Shown here piece after piece: positions 1-12,172 of a stretch of 64,000 bases of DNA. Under the pieces are notes generated by a model. The model saw nothing but the letters and a program-made list of their open reading frames with translations. It was not told the DNA's origin and did not search any database. Within the stretch, counting starts at the first letter, position 1. Each line of letters begins with the position of its first letter. The translations under genes were made by a program, and so were the position numbers. Source of the DNA: Acanthaster planci (lineage: Eukaryota > Echinodermata > Asteroidea > Valvatida > Acanthasteridae); NCBI RefSeq assembly GCF_001949145.1, contig NW_019091556.1:279405-343404 (forward strand), in the 5' to 3' direction.

Positions 1-3000
1 TTGTTGTCCGTATTCACAGTTCTACGAAAACTTTTCTTTGCATGGGAGAATTCACAAAGTACTGATATTTAAGGGACTGATATTCAAAGAAATCAAACTA
101 CTTCCCAAATCTGAACCATGAAAGATCAATTCTGAATGTGAAGATTGAAAAATGCTTCATGTAAAAGGCAAGCCTCGGTGAAACACTATCTTTGGTCGAT
201 CTGTCCCTTCGTCAACATGTCTGTTTAACTATATACGACGAAATCAATAACAACAGAGTTTAATATTCAATCTTTCAGCAGAATGCGGTGTAATGTAGTC
301 AGTTTTCCATTTCTATAACCAAGTGGCAGGTATTTTTGAAGGAAAATGCTTGTAAAGCGTAAGCATATTTCTTCCCTCGTAGCAAATTAATGATAAACAG
401 ATTAAGCATTATTTTCTGGTTAAAGTGCAGCTGGGATATATCCCTCTCGAAAATTCCGAAGATCCTCCCTTCGATAGTCGCTCAGTGACACAGAACACGT
501 GTACATATACACACCTGAAGCATGCATAACGCCCGCCACCCACATCAACGCCATTCCCGGATCACAGAGGACAGGAAGCGGAGCGGAAGAGCATTGCTAC
601 GCCGAGCGAAAACGCAAATCAACGGGGCAGGAAGAGCCTCGCTCGCTGGCTGCTGAGAGACCGCACGTTGGCACGACGGGTGATCTTACAACGCGCGCCT
701 CGAAGCTCAATATGTTCATTCGATGCTGGAATCTTTGCACTTTCCGAGAAAGAAGCTCACAAATTCTAGCTCGTTATTATTTAAGAAGCAAAATGAAACG
801 AAAAGGGTTAAACTTCCTTAAAAACAATAATGTAGGCCTAGGCCTTGAGTGCTGTGCCAAACGATGGCGTATGGTTTAAACGATGTATTATTGTTCCATT
901 ATGTTTCGTTACTTAACATACTGCAAAATGATACCAAATAATAGTCAATATCATCGAAAATGGGAACAGCTTTTTAAAGTTAATTTAAATTAGAGGAAAA
1001 ACTGCGCGGCTGTATAAGCAAAGTAAGTTTCTACAACGGTGACATTAATTATTCAACCGTAGTATGCAGTCCATGTGACCGTAAGAAGACCTCATTTCGT
1101 TACCAAAAGAGTCATTAATAATGCAGATGTTTCAACACAAATTAAGTCACATGAAATCGTCAAATATTTATCATCAAATGCAACTCCTGGCCAGTCATTC
1201 GCTCGAAAGTTTGCCCTCGTTTCATTTATTCAATGCGCAATTTAATGGCAACACCCGTGTCCTTCAGTTGTCTGTGTAGGTGTCTGTTTTGTTTAGGTTG
1301 GGCATGGTTTTCAGCACTGAAACGCGGATTGCATTATATTCATAGGATAATCGAATAAATTCCTGAGAAGGATAAGATTATAAAAATCACTTATCTTCTG
1401 CTACAGTCATTTTTTACAGTATCATTCGGGCAGTACGGAATAAGCGAGCACGCTTTTCCGCGCGACAAGCCAAGACGAGGAAGTGTGGAAGATTATGGGG
1501 CTAAACCCCCTCCATTCTCAAGGTGAGTCTGGTGTTGCCATTTGCTAATAAATTGAAGCAAGGACTCCAGAGGAGGGTTATTCATAAAATATGACGAGCA
1601 GAACCATGAGCAGGATAAGGAAGGATCCAATCAAGCGAGCGTAGGGCGCAGGCAGGCATAGGTAACGCGACAAATAGCCGTAATTAAGCCAGATGAGGTT
1701 GACGCGGTTTCGCACGTTCTTATTCTGTATAGCGAAAGAGATGAGCTGCTGGGTTTAAAGAGGAGTTCCTAGTTCTACCTCACACGTTAGATCGAGCTAG
1801 GCAAGGCTTTTTGTTGTCTGGTTATTTGCTCTTTCGTTTCAATGTTTACTGATACGAAAGTGTTATCTTGCTGTTACGGGAGGCTCGACAAGGGAGAATC
1901 GTTACTTGTGCCGCTTGTGAAGTGAACGTTGTAGGCTATGCTGTCGTCTTCATGTTTGTTACGTTTTGGTATAAAGTGCGATATTGTTGCTTTGTCATAG
2001 CTACAATTACTGTTGTTGAGACTGCAGATGCTTTACCTCTATGTAAAGGTTATTCCATTTGTCGGTATGAATGCGATATTTGTTCACAGCTGAGAGTATT
2101 TTCATTTATTTTCCAGCGATAAACTTGCTGGATGAGAGATACTTTCCGTAATTAGGCCTAAATTGAGGAGCGTTCCAACTTCACTCTTGGAATAGTCTTA
2201 TACCAAGAGCAATCCACTACACAAATCATACTTTAATGACAGAGAAAAAAATCATCATCTTTCTTGCAGCTGTAGCATTTGGTTCGATGGTTATTTATGC
2301 TTTTGAATAATACATGTACCACTCTTGAACTAACGGTGAATGGTTAGGGCGCCCTCTTCCAAGTCCAGCTTACGAAATACACAGAGTGACAAAAATCCCT
2401 TTTAATAACAGCCTCTGTCGGTTCATCGGGACAGTAATCAGTACCAAGCGCAATAGAAGAGGGCGTGTTCTTTTTCTTGGGGGGGGGGGCCTCACCACAT
2501 TTATGTCTGTGGGACTCACCGCATAGGTGCGCGTTCATAATGGAGATAAGTGGCGTGTTTGACGCGGACCACGCTGCGTAAGCGTAACAAATTTATTCCT
2601 TAATGCAAGGTATTTGTGTACACGCAGAAGGCGTACAAGAACCTGCTCGGAAAACATACAACCATCTGTCTTTCTTTTCCCGTTTGGGGGTGCACTTGAA
2701 ATAAGGCCGGATTGTACTGGTCTCATTTTTGACAAACTCGTTCGTTCAAAAGGTTTCTTTGATGACTTGTTTAATGCTGAATAGGACAGGGAAATGTAAC
2801 TTCTGATTAGTTTATTGACCATAATGAGGGCGCTGTTACATTTTCGCGAGGCGCAAACTCTAGCGTTGGGATAAAACGTCGTAGTCACTGATTACATGAG
2901 TTTTGTTCAGCCAATCATTGTGAGAAGGATTCTTTTCATATTCAGGCATTCTTGACCATGCTGTATACTATATTAACTCTCAGACTGCAGAACTTGACAC

Positions 3001-3880
3001 TTTGCAAGTCTGCAAACCCAAAAACCGCAGAACATAAACCATTTTCATGAAGGGGAAATCCATAGTCTTGACAGGTGATGAAATTCACGCTTTTTCAATG
3101 CAAAAGGCTAATACACAATGGCATTATTTCAGAACCAGTTCTATGTATTTGCAATCCGTTTTCGCAAAGAAGTGATCTCCAGAGGCAAAACATGGAAAAA
3201 ACATGGAAACATCCAAAAACTTAGCTTACCCGTGAAAGCATTTTGAATGTTTTATGTCATAAGAACCACCGGGTACAGACAGGTGTTAAAGAACAAGTTC
3301 CATTCAACACTATATAGGAGAAAATTTAAATATTTCAATCTTAAATTACATCAACCATTCACTCGAACCTAAGCTACTGAAATCCGACCCATTTTACCAA
3401 AAAGTACCGACAACGATTCAAGTTGTAATACTGTTATATTGTAGGTAGAGAAATTAGAGAGAACTAGAAATGTGGATGTATTGAGTTATCTTCGATGCTC
3501 ACGGCATGCATCTGAAAGAACCTAGCAAGAAATACAATTTAGTCCTCTGTTAACTACATTAGGGAATAAGTAAGAAATGTCTCTGGTAAAAGAGCTAGCT
3601 TCCTACAGGCATTAGTCTCACTATCAGACGTCCTTCTTACGCTTGACAAAGCTAATTTCTTTTTTCCAGAACGTTCACAGTTGCAAATTAAACTCGCGCC
3701 ATTAGCTCGCGTACAGCGTCGATTAGCACGCAGAGGTATCTTCGGTCGTAATGGCCGACTTATCGTTACTTGATTTGACCGCCGAGCTCTCAAATCACAT
3801 CTGACCTAAAACACTCAACTATAAAAAATCAAACCAACGAAGGAGAAAATACCCAGGATAATTGTAAAAGACTCACTTAC
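1..3880. other. No recognisable gene; non-coding flank
   Basis: I see no exon chain with recognisable protein similarity here. The segment at about 540-720 is richer in CpG and carries GGAA words, so it could be promoter-like. An ATG at 1495 is followed by 28 nt and a perfect AAG|GTGAGT donor, listed separately as an orphan exon candidate. The longer open frames at 499-879, 1868-2122 and 2535-2888 have low-complexity or random-looking composition and no domain I recognise. Confidence 0.5.
1495..1522 (+). CDS. Possible orphan first coding exon (unassigned)
   Basis: An ATG in a moderately CpG-rich context opens a frame of nine codons plus one base (M-G-L-N-P-L-H-S-Q) that ends at an ideal donor, AAG|GTGAGT, at 1523. 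The structure is that of a short first coding exon, but I could not find a downstream partner exon in the next 10 kb on this strand. It may be chance. The assignment rests only on the ATG plus donor. Confidence 0.15.
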
Positions 3881-4046
3881 CTTTTTAGTTCCAGAGAAAC
3901 CGACAGAGAATGGGCCGAAGATGGGGTAGGAATCGGACAAACAGTCTTGTCTGGTACAGTTGAGACAGATAGCTTGCTGGATGTGACGTACCAAGTACAG
4001 ACACTCCATTAACGCGGTGTCCTCCTTGATTAGATAATGAAATCTC
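3881..4046 (-). CDS. Possible orphan internal exon, unknown protein
   Basis: On the minus strand a CTGCAG acceptor (4047-4049) and a strong AAG|GTAAGT donor (3875-3880) bracket 166 nt that are open in the frame starting one base in. That frame gives 55 codons and ends in phase 0. It contains a C-x-x-C pair (C-L-N-C) with a third Cys five residues later, and ends in T-K-K. I do not recognise the family. A second frame is also open, so coding potential is uncertain. Neighbouring minus-strand exons were not identified. Confidence 0.25.
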
Positions 4047-7000
4047 CTGCAGACAACAGAGTGATGGACAACCGTGAATGGCTGGGCAGAACCACAGCGC
4101 ACCTAAGCGTTCCACACCATTGGTTGATTGATTGTCACATTTGCATAACCCATTGATAAACTTTGCATTGAGCAGCCAATGGCATGTCAATGTTCCATCG
4201 AGCTTAAAGTGAAGAAACCAGTCAGAATGGGAGAATCTCCATGAAAACACTATCTCCTCGCAACGTAGAGATGTTTACACAATGACACTGAAAAATTCCG
4301 ATCTAAGGCACGACTGCATGCACTATATGTTGGTAACGATCCCCCGGGCTTGCCAAAACGTTTGAATTTAAGTCACCCGGGGTAACATAATCAGTGGACG
4401 AATGCAAACTTTCTGACCTCATTCCGACTCTCAAGTCATCCCAACGCTGATACACTATCGTCAGAAAAACAAATTCCAAAGCAGTATGTTTTTCCACGAC
4501 AAAACTTATTCCAGATTAAATAATTCCTAAGGGTGTTCAGTATCAAAATCTTTTTGACACATAGTGAAGCTTTCAAACAATTTCCAGTAAAGAGGTTTTA
4601 ATAACTCAATCTTTCAACGTTTCATAAGAATTTAGCTCCTCATATCCCGTATCATTATTGGTCCCACATCCTCCTGAAATGTTCCCCGTTCGCCATCTTT
4701 CCTGTCTCCGACGACGCTGTGCACTGATAACACGGCGGCAAATCGTTTTATCTTCATTACAAAAACATCCCTCGGACGCCCAAGTTTTAATTCTTGGAGA
4801 ATTGCTGGTCGCATTAGAGCTAAGTCAACAACGCCGTTTCCCGCGCGGTGCTTTTGGCGCGCCGCACATGATCGTCCCGACCAACGTACCCAGCAGGGAC
4901 ATGAATACAAAAACGATGAAAGTAATGGATACCGGGTCTTCAGTGCTTTTTTTTTTCCAAACGTCGGTTTTGTTTGCGGTTCGGTGTTAGGCCTTACTTT
5001 GGTGATTTTAAGGTCCCAGACTGCATCAGTGTGTTGATGCGATAATGACGAAAACATATATGCTTCGAAGCTTTCCACGTAATACCTAAGATTTCGGGGC
5101 AAGAGACCAAACTGATGTCCATGTCTGGGAAACAGCATTTGGGCATAATTGCAACATAGAAGCGAGAGTATATTTCAGAGCTACGTACAATTAAAAAATG
5201 TGGCGATTCGCCCACAAAGTCTTCAACACAAACGTTACTAATTGACTGGCGTGAATGTACTGCAAACTATAAGCACTGAGCAGTTGTAGACATTATCCCA
5301 CTAACGGTCTGAACGGAGACTATGGACAATACGTCCTTTAATTAGACAACCTGCAAAGATGACAGGAGTTACAGAGAAATTTCGCAGCAAAAGACCAAAA
5401 GCAGAGATCGTTCATCCACCCTCTTTGTTGGCTCTCCCATCCCTAACACTAGTTCCTCTCACCCAAAACTTTAAATACTCTTTTAAATAATAACCCATCT
5501 CAACAACCAAATCAACAATCGAAAACAGACAGACTCATGGGAAGGCATGATTATTCTTAGCTGGTCGATGCGATCGTAAAGTTCGAGTTTTACCCTTTGA
5601 GCCACGGTCTCGATTAGTCGCTGAAGACACAAAAATGGAACGAAAATAAGATCTTTTTGCGCCGAATTTTGCCAGGAGCAGTTACATCATCATAAACCAC
5701 CTTCCCTCCCTGACATCATCCCCGACATAATCATCCCTTCGCTGAAAACCAAGCCAAGCTTATTAAAACATGGGGGAACCCTCACCAATTTGTCCGCAAC
5801 GCGAAACCTCAGAAGGGCCCAAGTCGGCCGAAGCCCGGCCCGAGCTTGATGACTTGCCTCGCCTCGCGGTGCGAGGGAACGTCGCATCGCGTTAGCCGCT
5901 CCACTGAGTCCGACAAGTTACTCCAGAAAAAAAGTTTAACTTGGCCCTTCGACAAAGCTGAATTTTCTCGTGGAGTGAGATAGGTAGTAAGGCGTTTCAT
6001 GAGTTATTGAGCAGTTCGGGATCCTTGATTAGGTCTACCCAACGGCCATTTCATGGTGTTGTTTGCATAATAATATTGAGGATTTTGGGAAGGGAGGGAA
6101 CTAACATAAATACGTCGAAGGAAACCTACCAGGAGATATTTCATCGTGTAAGAATTATAAGACACTACAGTAAATTCAAACCTCTCTAGAAAACTGCATG
6201 AATGACACTTAATTGACTTTATTTCAAATTCTAAAACTTGTTAATCGACGACAAGTTCTTAGGAACGAGTTATGACTTTATTTGACAGCGGTTGTCATCG
6301 GTATTTTAATAAAAATTTAGGTAGAAATGAATCCATAGTGAAATTCGGCAACCAGAATTAAACACAGCGGTGGCACAACGCTCGTGGACAGGTGGTACGC
6401 ACACATAACACCAATAAGGTGCTGTGATTTGCCAGAAAAGGCGCGGGTTCGACAGAAGAAAGTAAACATAAATGATGGTATTTAAAAGACGCAAGCATGT
6501 TACAGGAATAACTTTATTATCACTTGTACATAAAAGAAACATCTACAATGTAGCATGACCATACAGGCTTTTCTTTCACACTTTGCAATCACGGGGGAAA
6601 AACGAGAAATATTCTGGAGTTAATGTAGACCTTCGATTTTGATGATAGCACCATTCCTCTGGGCTTGCCAGAAAATCGACTCAGTCCATATGTCAGTTTG
6701 ACAAGCAGTAGTCCAGCTACGTATACACACCACCGTGTAAGCATCGCCCACCGAGCACCGAGAATAGCGTCGATCCTCCCCTTACCTTGCCGCTGGGCGC
6801 GCGCTCAGCTCTACCACGCACTTAACGCCCACAACGACCATAAATAATATGCTACTTTTTGTTGCCATAAACCTAGTTAATTACATTTCCCCTCCTTTTT
6901 TCTCGCTGTGTTTTCTCGCTGCCAGCACCGACTAGGTTGACATGTTTTAGCCTGTGACATCGGCTGTAGGTAGAGTGGGGTAGTGAAAATACGTCTTCAT

Positions 7001-7800
7001 CTTGAACATACAAAATATTAAGCTCCTGTACATTTTGAAATTAATTCAAGAACATCATATTACAACCCAGTTTCAAGACCTAAACTTTCCAAAACAAGTC
7101 AACATTTTTTGCCGTTTCTCTTTCCTTCCTAACCCAAGACAACAGACAAAATGAAGAAAATAAAGAGTTAAGATTGATTGAAAAAGTCATAGCGAACAAA
7201 AAACCCAATGCCTGCATTACTGATGGGAAATCGAATCTCATAATTGATCCTATATATGTAATTCCAAATATGTGCAAGGAGATACAAAATCTAAAATGCC
7301 TGAGTTTATTGAGACTGGTGCTTTATTACATTGTACTCAAGTCATAAACCGTGTAATGAGTAATAATTCCACACGTTTAAACACAAATGAAATTAAGGTT
7401 CCGCGCACTCAAGAAAAAAATGGATCAGAAATCTTGAGGCAATATGGCGAACTTCCTGTAAAGGAGTATCGGGTGTCTGTTAACGCACCCAGAGGGGATA
7501 GCTTTGACAATATCACGCACACGTCTATGGTAACACACCAGTCCTACGACAATTTTGCAATTAAATTTGCTCAGCGGAAAGTTGACAGGGAGTCTGCGAG
7601 GAATGGCGGTCTCGGGGCGGCAAATCTACGCTACTGAGATGCTCATCAAGGTATGCTTGCTCTGTGCTAATTTACTTGGCCGTCTTACATCTGTCTTGCC
7701 TTTGCTCTATTTTCATTTATTGTGCTCTGCTTCTGTTCTGCTCTCATACACTCACGGTCCTCTTTTAATTTGCTGTTGTTTGTATTGTCTTATTGTCTTA
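4047..7800. other. No recognisable gene; non-coding
   Basis: No exon supported by similarity was found. The minus-strand open frame at 4632-5138 covers a stretch whose other frame contains a hydrophobic segment followed by basic residues and a stop. Neither matches a family I know. A dispersed repeat copy at 6341-6440 is listed separately. The rest is AT-rich non-coding sequence. Confidence 0.45.
6341..6440. repeat. Dispersed repeat, copy 1 (partner at 40021-40128)
   Basis: This stretch shares an ordered series of words with 40021-40128: ACCAGAATTA, GCACAACRCTC, TGGACAGGTGG and TGATTTGCCA. The spacing is nearly the same in both places. One copy lies in the gene-poor left flank and the other upstream of an elongase gene. 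It is an old interspersed repeat of unknown class; a GGTTCGA word lies just after this copy, so a tRNA-related origin is possible but unproven. Confidence 0.55.
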
Positions 7801-8068
7801 TTTTTGCTTTGCCCTGTTTGGTTCCGTCCAGATATGTTCTGCTTTGCCGTGTTTGGTTCCGTCCAGTTATATTCTGCTTTTTCCATGTTTGGTTCCGTCC
7901 AGTTATGTTCTGCTTTGCCCTGTTTGGTTCCGTCCAGTTATATTCTGCTTTGCCCTGTTTGGTTCCGTCCAGTTATGTTCTGCTTTACCCTGTTTGGTTC
8001 CGTCCAGTTATGTTCTGCTTAGCCCTGTTTGGTTCCGTCCAGTTATGTTCTGCTTTGTCCTGCTAATA
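7801..8068. repeat. 35-bp tandem repeat (minisatellite), about 7.7 copies
   Basis: The word GTTCCGTCCA recurs at 7821, 7856, 7892, 7927, 7962, 7997 and 8032, giving a period of 35 (once 36). Each unit also contains TTATRTTCTGCTTTG and CCTGTTTG. Because 35 is not a multiple of three, each unit shifts frame by one base, and the unit lacks stops in three frames. This produces long overlapping but meaningless open frames here. Confidence 0.93.
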
Positions 8069-8107
8069 TGTTCAGTTTCGGTCCAGCTCATCATTCTGCG
8101 CTTTAAG

Positions 8108-8288
8108 CAGAAGCGCCCCGTCATCGGTTGAAAAGAGCCGCTTTGGTCGGCAGCGTTCATTTTCTTGGGAGCAATGTGACCACACAACTGCATTTCCTAG
8201 TCCTTCGTGAACGAGCCAAGATCAGTTCTGACCAAAGGATTCTCCCTTGCTGAGAAAATGGCGCCCCTTCTTGGTCTAGTTCGAAGGC
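8108..8288. repeat. Dispersed repeat, copy 1 (partner at 62864-63045)
   Basis: This segment, directly after the 35-bp minisatellite, shares a long ordered similarity with 62864-63045. Both contain TTGAAAA, CTTGGTC or TTTGGTC, GTTCATT, AGCAATG, TTCGTG, and the exact words GTTCAGTTCTGACCAAAGGA or a close variant, followed by a CCC...TGCTRAGAA segment. Two diverged copies 55 kb apart indicate an interspersed element of unknown type. Confidence 0.65.
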
Positions 8289-11200
8289 CATAGTTAAACA
8301 CTACTCTGCTCTCAGACGAAACTGTGTTCTTATTCTAGTCTGCATCAGTCAGCTCTGCTATAATCTTTGCCCAGTTATGCTCCATTGAGTTCGTTCTTTT
8401 CTGCTTCACTCCAGCCATCTATTCAAACTTGTCTTTCTAGCGCTCTGTTCTGCGATACATTTCCCTGCTTCAACCTCGTAACCGACCACTACAGGTACCA
8501 CACTCTAAACTATTCCATGCACTAATGGCTTACTTCAGTTCGTTCCACTCAAACAACAGTGCAGTCATCTATCGGTGTTAACAAAATTATAGAAAAGTCA
8601 ACAAATAGCCCGATACTTATAGCAACATTCATATGGCAATGCTTTCCATATCGAGTGACGGACCTTTCTTATTTTGGTCAGAACAAGATTTATTACCCAA
8701 CTACAATCAAAGAGATCCTAAACACAATAGCTGTGAAACAGCGCATGCCACCGGTACGAACATACAATGCAATGGTGGAACGGCGATATAATTATGTTTG
8801 TTTGTTCACAAGCAACCTTTTGAAAAGTAACAGCAATTTCCAGGCCGTACATTGTATCTCTGGGAAATTCCCACGGTGTTTCGAAAGAGTGGCTGATTTT
8901 TACGGTTGCCATGATTCCGAGCGAGCCATGTCCCTAGCAGGACAATTAACCTTAAACCAGGACAGAAAATGTTGGTGGGTTTTAAAAACTATCTGCACTG
9001 CATCTGTTGAAAAACAAGAACAGGTTGAGACTGTCGCTGAATCCCAAACAGTGAGACTTTAGGCAACGCTGGCGGCTGAAATCATACCCAAAAGACGTTT
9101 CCACTCTAGGCCTATGCTGAGAGTAATTTATAAAAAAGAAAGAGAATAAAGCCAAAAAGGCGCCCCCAGCGCCCGCAAATGGTCAGTCGAATTCATATCT
9201 TCCCCAAATAAACGCTTCCGGGGAAAGAAGTGTCACGAAGTCTTATAATTAACCTATCAAATAATCACTGACATTGTTATTAGTCATTCATTTCAAGCGA
9301 GGTTATTCCGTTTCCGGTATCATGGTTCCCAATTCAGACGTGCGATACGCACGTCCGATGTAATTATCGCCGAAGACAATATCGTAGTCGCCAGGTGGCG
9401 CTTTACAAGTCGCGCGTGTTTGTTTACCCACCCACCAATTATAGTATGAAGTCGCGCTAATTAATGGAAAATGGCCCACCCTGCTAAACGATAATTAATA
9501 GGAGATGACACGCTCGGAGATGTAAATTAGTGGACGCTCAAGGCTATTTATGACGATCTATCATTGGTTGCATGATTCTTATAGGAAAACGTCTGCACTG
9601 TGATAAGGTCTAGCTTAATGATTTAAAAATGCAGACGTTTGTAGGACTTGGAAAAAAGAACACGTCTAGATCAAAAAAGGTTTTTTTTCCTTTTATTGGT
9701 TCAGGAGGTGTGGAATACGCTGCTTGTCAGTGGAGCAGTTTAATGTGAAACAATCTTTTCTCTACTATAGATCTAATCTTTTCTCTTCTTTACCGTGTTT
9801 GGCTGCAGGTGGTTTTATTCTAATTTCCCCCTTTCGTTTTAAACATAAAGATGTACATGAATATCGATCGTCCTGAGCAAACAACGCTTTCATTTTGTTT
9901 GAACTCCTTGACTCTTGATCTCAAGGCGACGCCGCGAATCTCGAGTGGACATCTGCCGCGTTCGTCTCGGAAGTAGGGCGGGGAGAATAGACCCCCCCTC
10001 AGGGGAGACAGGACTGCGCGTCCCAGTCTGTAACGCGTCCAGTACCGCCACCCGGTATTATGAAGGATGCATTCATGGAAAAACTTTGACAAGGTCACAC
10101 GACCGTTGCGATATCCTATAGTTGGAGGTGAGATAGGTTGCTCGGAGTAGCTCCCAATTATTTTTTGGGGGGGAGGGGCAGAACGGAAAACCGATGGAAA
10201 AATTCAAAGAGCGCCCTCAACCAACCCGAAACGAAACCACTCGGTGATATGATGCATATACACTGTAAACGGACAATCCCAAATCATCGGATCCCTCATA
10301 AAACAGCCGTATGCAAAAGCTCTACTCCACTCTCTCATCATGAAGCGCACGTAAGGCACAGTTGCACAACTTCACAGAGGAGAAATAAAAGAACCATTGG
10401 CTGTAGGATAGAAATTTTGCATGTTTTCAACTTCTCTTCTCCATGGTTAGGGGCCACTTCAGTTTGTCAAGCAGACAACTGGGTCCGTAAACACCAGACC
10501 AGCACGCCAATATTTCCGTTTTTGTAAGTCAACCCCATGCCCCGGGGAACCGTGTGGTATCAGATGACACTGCGTCGGTTAAACCGTTGGGGTTGTGGGG
10601 GGGGGGTTCACACTGTGCTTTCATGTGGTTAATCTCAATAAAATTCTAAATCTTGATAGTTTACAATGATTTATAACGTTTTAGCAACGTTTTCTCTCTT
10701 AACATGAAATTACTGTAAACGGAATGTTCCCAGCCAACTAACCCCTAAAACACCAACAGTAACTAGGACACAAAAACTGGTGTACAGAATCAAGACAAGA
10801 ATGTCAAAGAGTTGAGGTAATCATTTTGTAGTCTTCATGCATGAAATTTGTAATTTCCATGCGAAGAGTTGAAAAGTAGAATAAAAATGACTTCGAGGGT
10901 GAGTTGAAAAAATATGCTTAGATAAAAATTCCATTTATTTGGACAAAATACAAAGAATACTGAACTACGAGTCTACCTTTAATAGACTTATTATGATTGA
11001 TGTCTGCTGTAATGCTGATTTTAAAAGACAAGACATGTTTAATTGTGTATTTTCTGTGTCAATGTTTGCAAACATTCATTTAAAATAAAAACACATAAAA
11101 ACAGTCCTGCTGACAATTTAGTGTAGATAATTTTGTACGTCTTACTTGTACCAAATATGGAACAAATACTCGGATAAATTACTTCACATTTCATCTTTTA

Positions 11201-12172
11201 GGAAAGATTCCTGTTTGTCATTCCAGTCCCATCAGTCAAGAATAACCCACTTCACATTTAAGTGGCAAATACACAAATGAAACATCATCAAAAGAGACTC
11301 AGAAAAATTTTGTCAGCTAAAAATGTGCATAGTATACATCCTGATCTAATTAGCAATCAATATTTGGAGAATCTGAATGGCCAAAGGGGGTGGAGAAAGT
11401 AGAACACATGGGGGGGGGAATGTAAAACAAACGGCCTTTAACAGCTTTGGGGTATGGCCCTACTCACTGGGAAACTGAAGACATTGACATACTCCAAGAG
11501 GATACAAAAGGAATGCTCATCTTCTAAGAATAAACTCTCCACTGAGGATAATGTTTGGGGGGTTGGACAATGCTTACAGGTTGAGACTTGTTTGTGCAAA
11601 GTGAAGAACGCATTTAAGTGAAACAGGCACAGCTGAATAGACACTTCGGCTAACAGGTGGTGGAGACCTGCTTCTGAGACAAAGTTTCAAAGAACACAGG
11701 TCAAGGGTGAGGGAGTGACTCACCTATCAGGGTGGGGGGGGGTTCTTGGTCACCTGCTGGCAGGGTGTGGGGCCAGGTAGCCTCTCCGTTCCCACGGCCA
11801 CACCTTGATATTTCAACATATGGCAGAACAGAAGCAAGAAATTGTGATCAAACATCTAAGAATTCTAGGATCAGTGAATGACAGTGACTAGAGCAATGAC
11901 TTCAGTACCATACGCTATGGACTGCAGCTTAGGGCTGGAAATGAATTGAATTTGCACACATCACACATATCCAGGCAGTTTACATGGCGAACCAAGTTTT
12001 CTTACTTTCCAAATGCATGGCCCAGGTTTGAATCCGATCCACGCTGACACAAAGGACCTCATCTCCTCCAATTCTGAGGGTTTCTCCACATGCATGTACA
12101 CAGTTCAGGGTTTATGAAACAGTCCTCAATCTTCCGATTTTAATCCCTTTGTTTCATGCATCCAACGGTCAC
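8289..12172. other. No recognisable gene; 3' flank of IMMP1L
   Basis: A 167-codon open frame at 8559-9062 has no recognisable domain and no supporting splice sites. A short perfect hairpin (GACGTGCG, 3-nt loop, CGCACGTC) lies near 9338. Homopolymer G runs occur at 10160, 10590, 11410 and 11733. The part nearest 12172 must include the IMMP1L 3' untranslated region, but I cannot choose its end among several AT-rich candidate polyadenylation words. Confidence 0.4.

Noticed and set aside
4632-5138. 168-codon minus-strand open frame, and a hydrophobic segment in another frame of the same DNA
   Set aside because: Neither frame resembles a known family, the hydrophobic frame stops early, and the phases do not connect to the candidate exon at 3881-4046.
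7555-8131. Three overlapping plus-strand open frames with repeated F-G-S-V-Q-L-type peptides
   Set aside because: Produced by the 35-bp minisatellite, which lacks stops in all three frames; the frames encode the same DNA in shifted register.
8559-9062. 167-codon plus-strand open frame
   Set aside because: No recognised domain, no exon partners, no repeat-derived protein signature; kept only as a note.
9338-9358. Perfect GACGTGCG/CGCACGTC hairpin as a regulatory element
   Set aside because: Short, isolated and without gene context; likely chance in a locally CpG-rich stretch.
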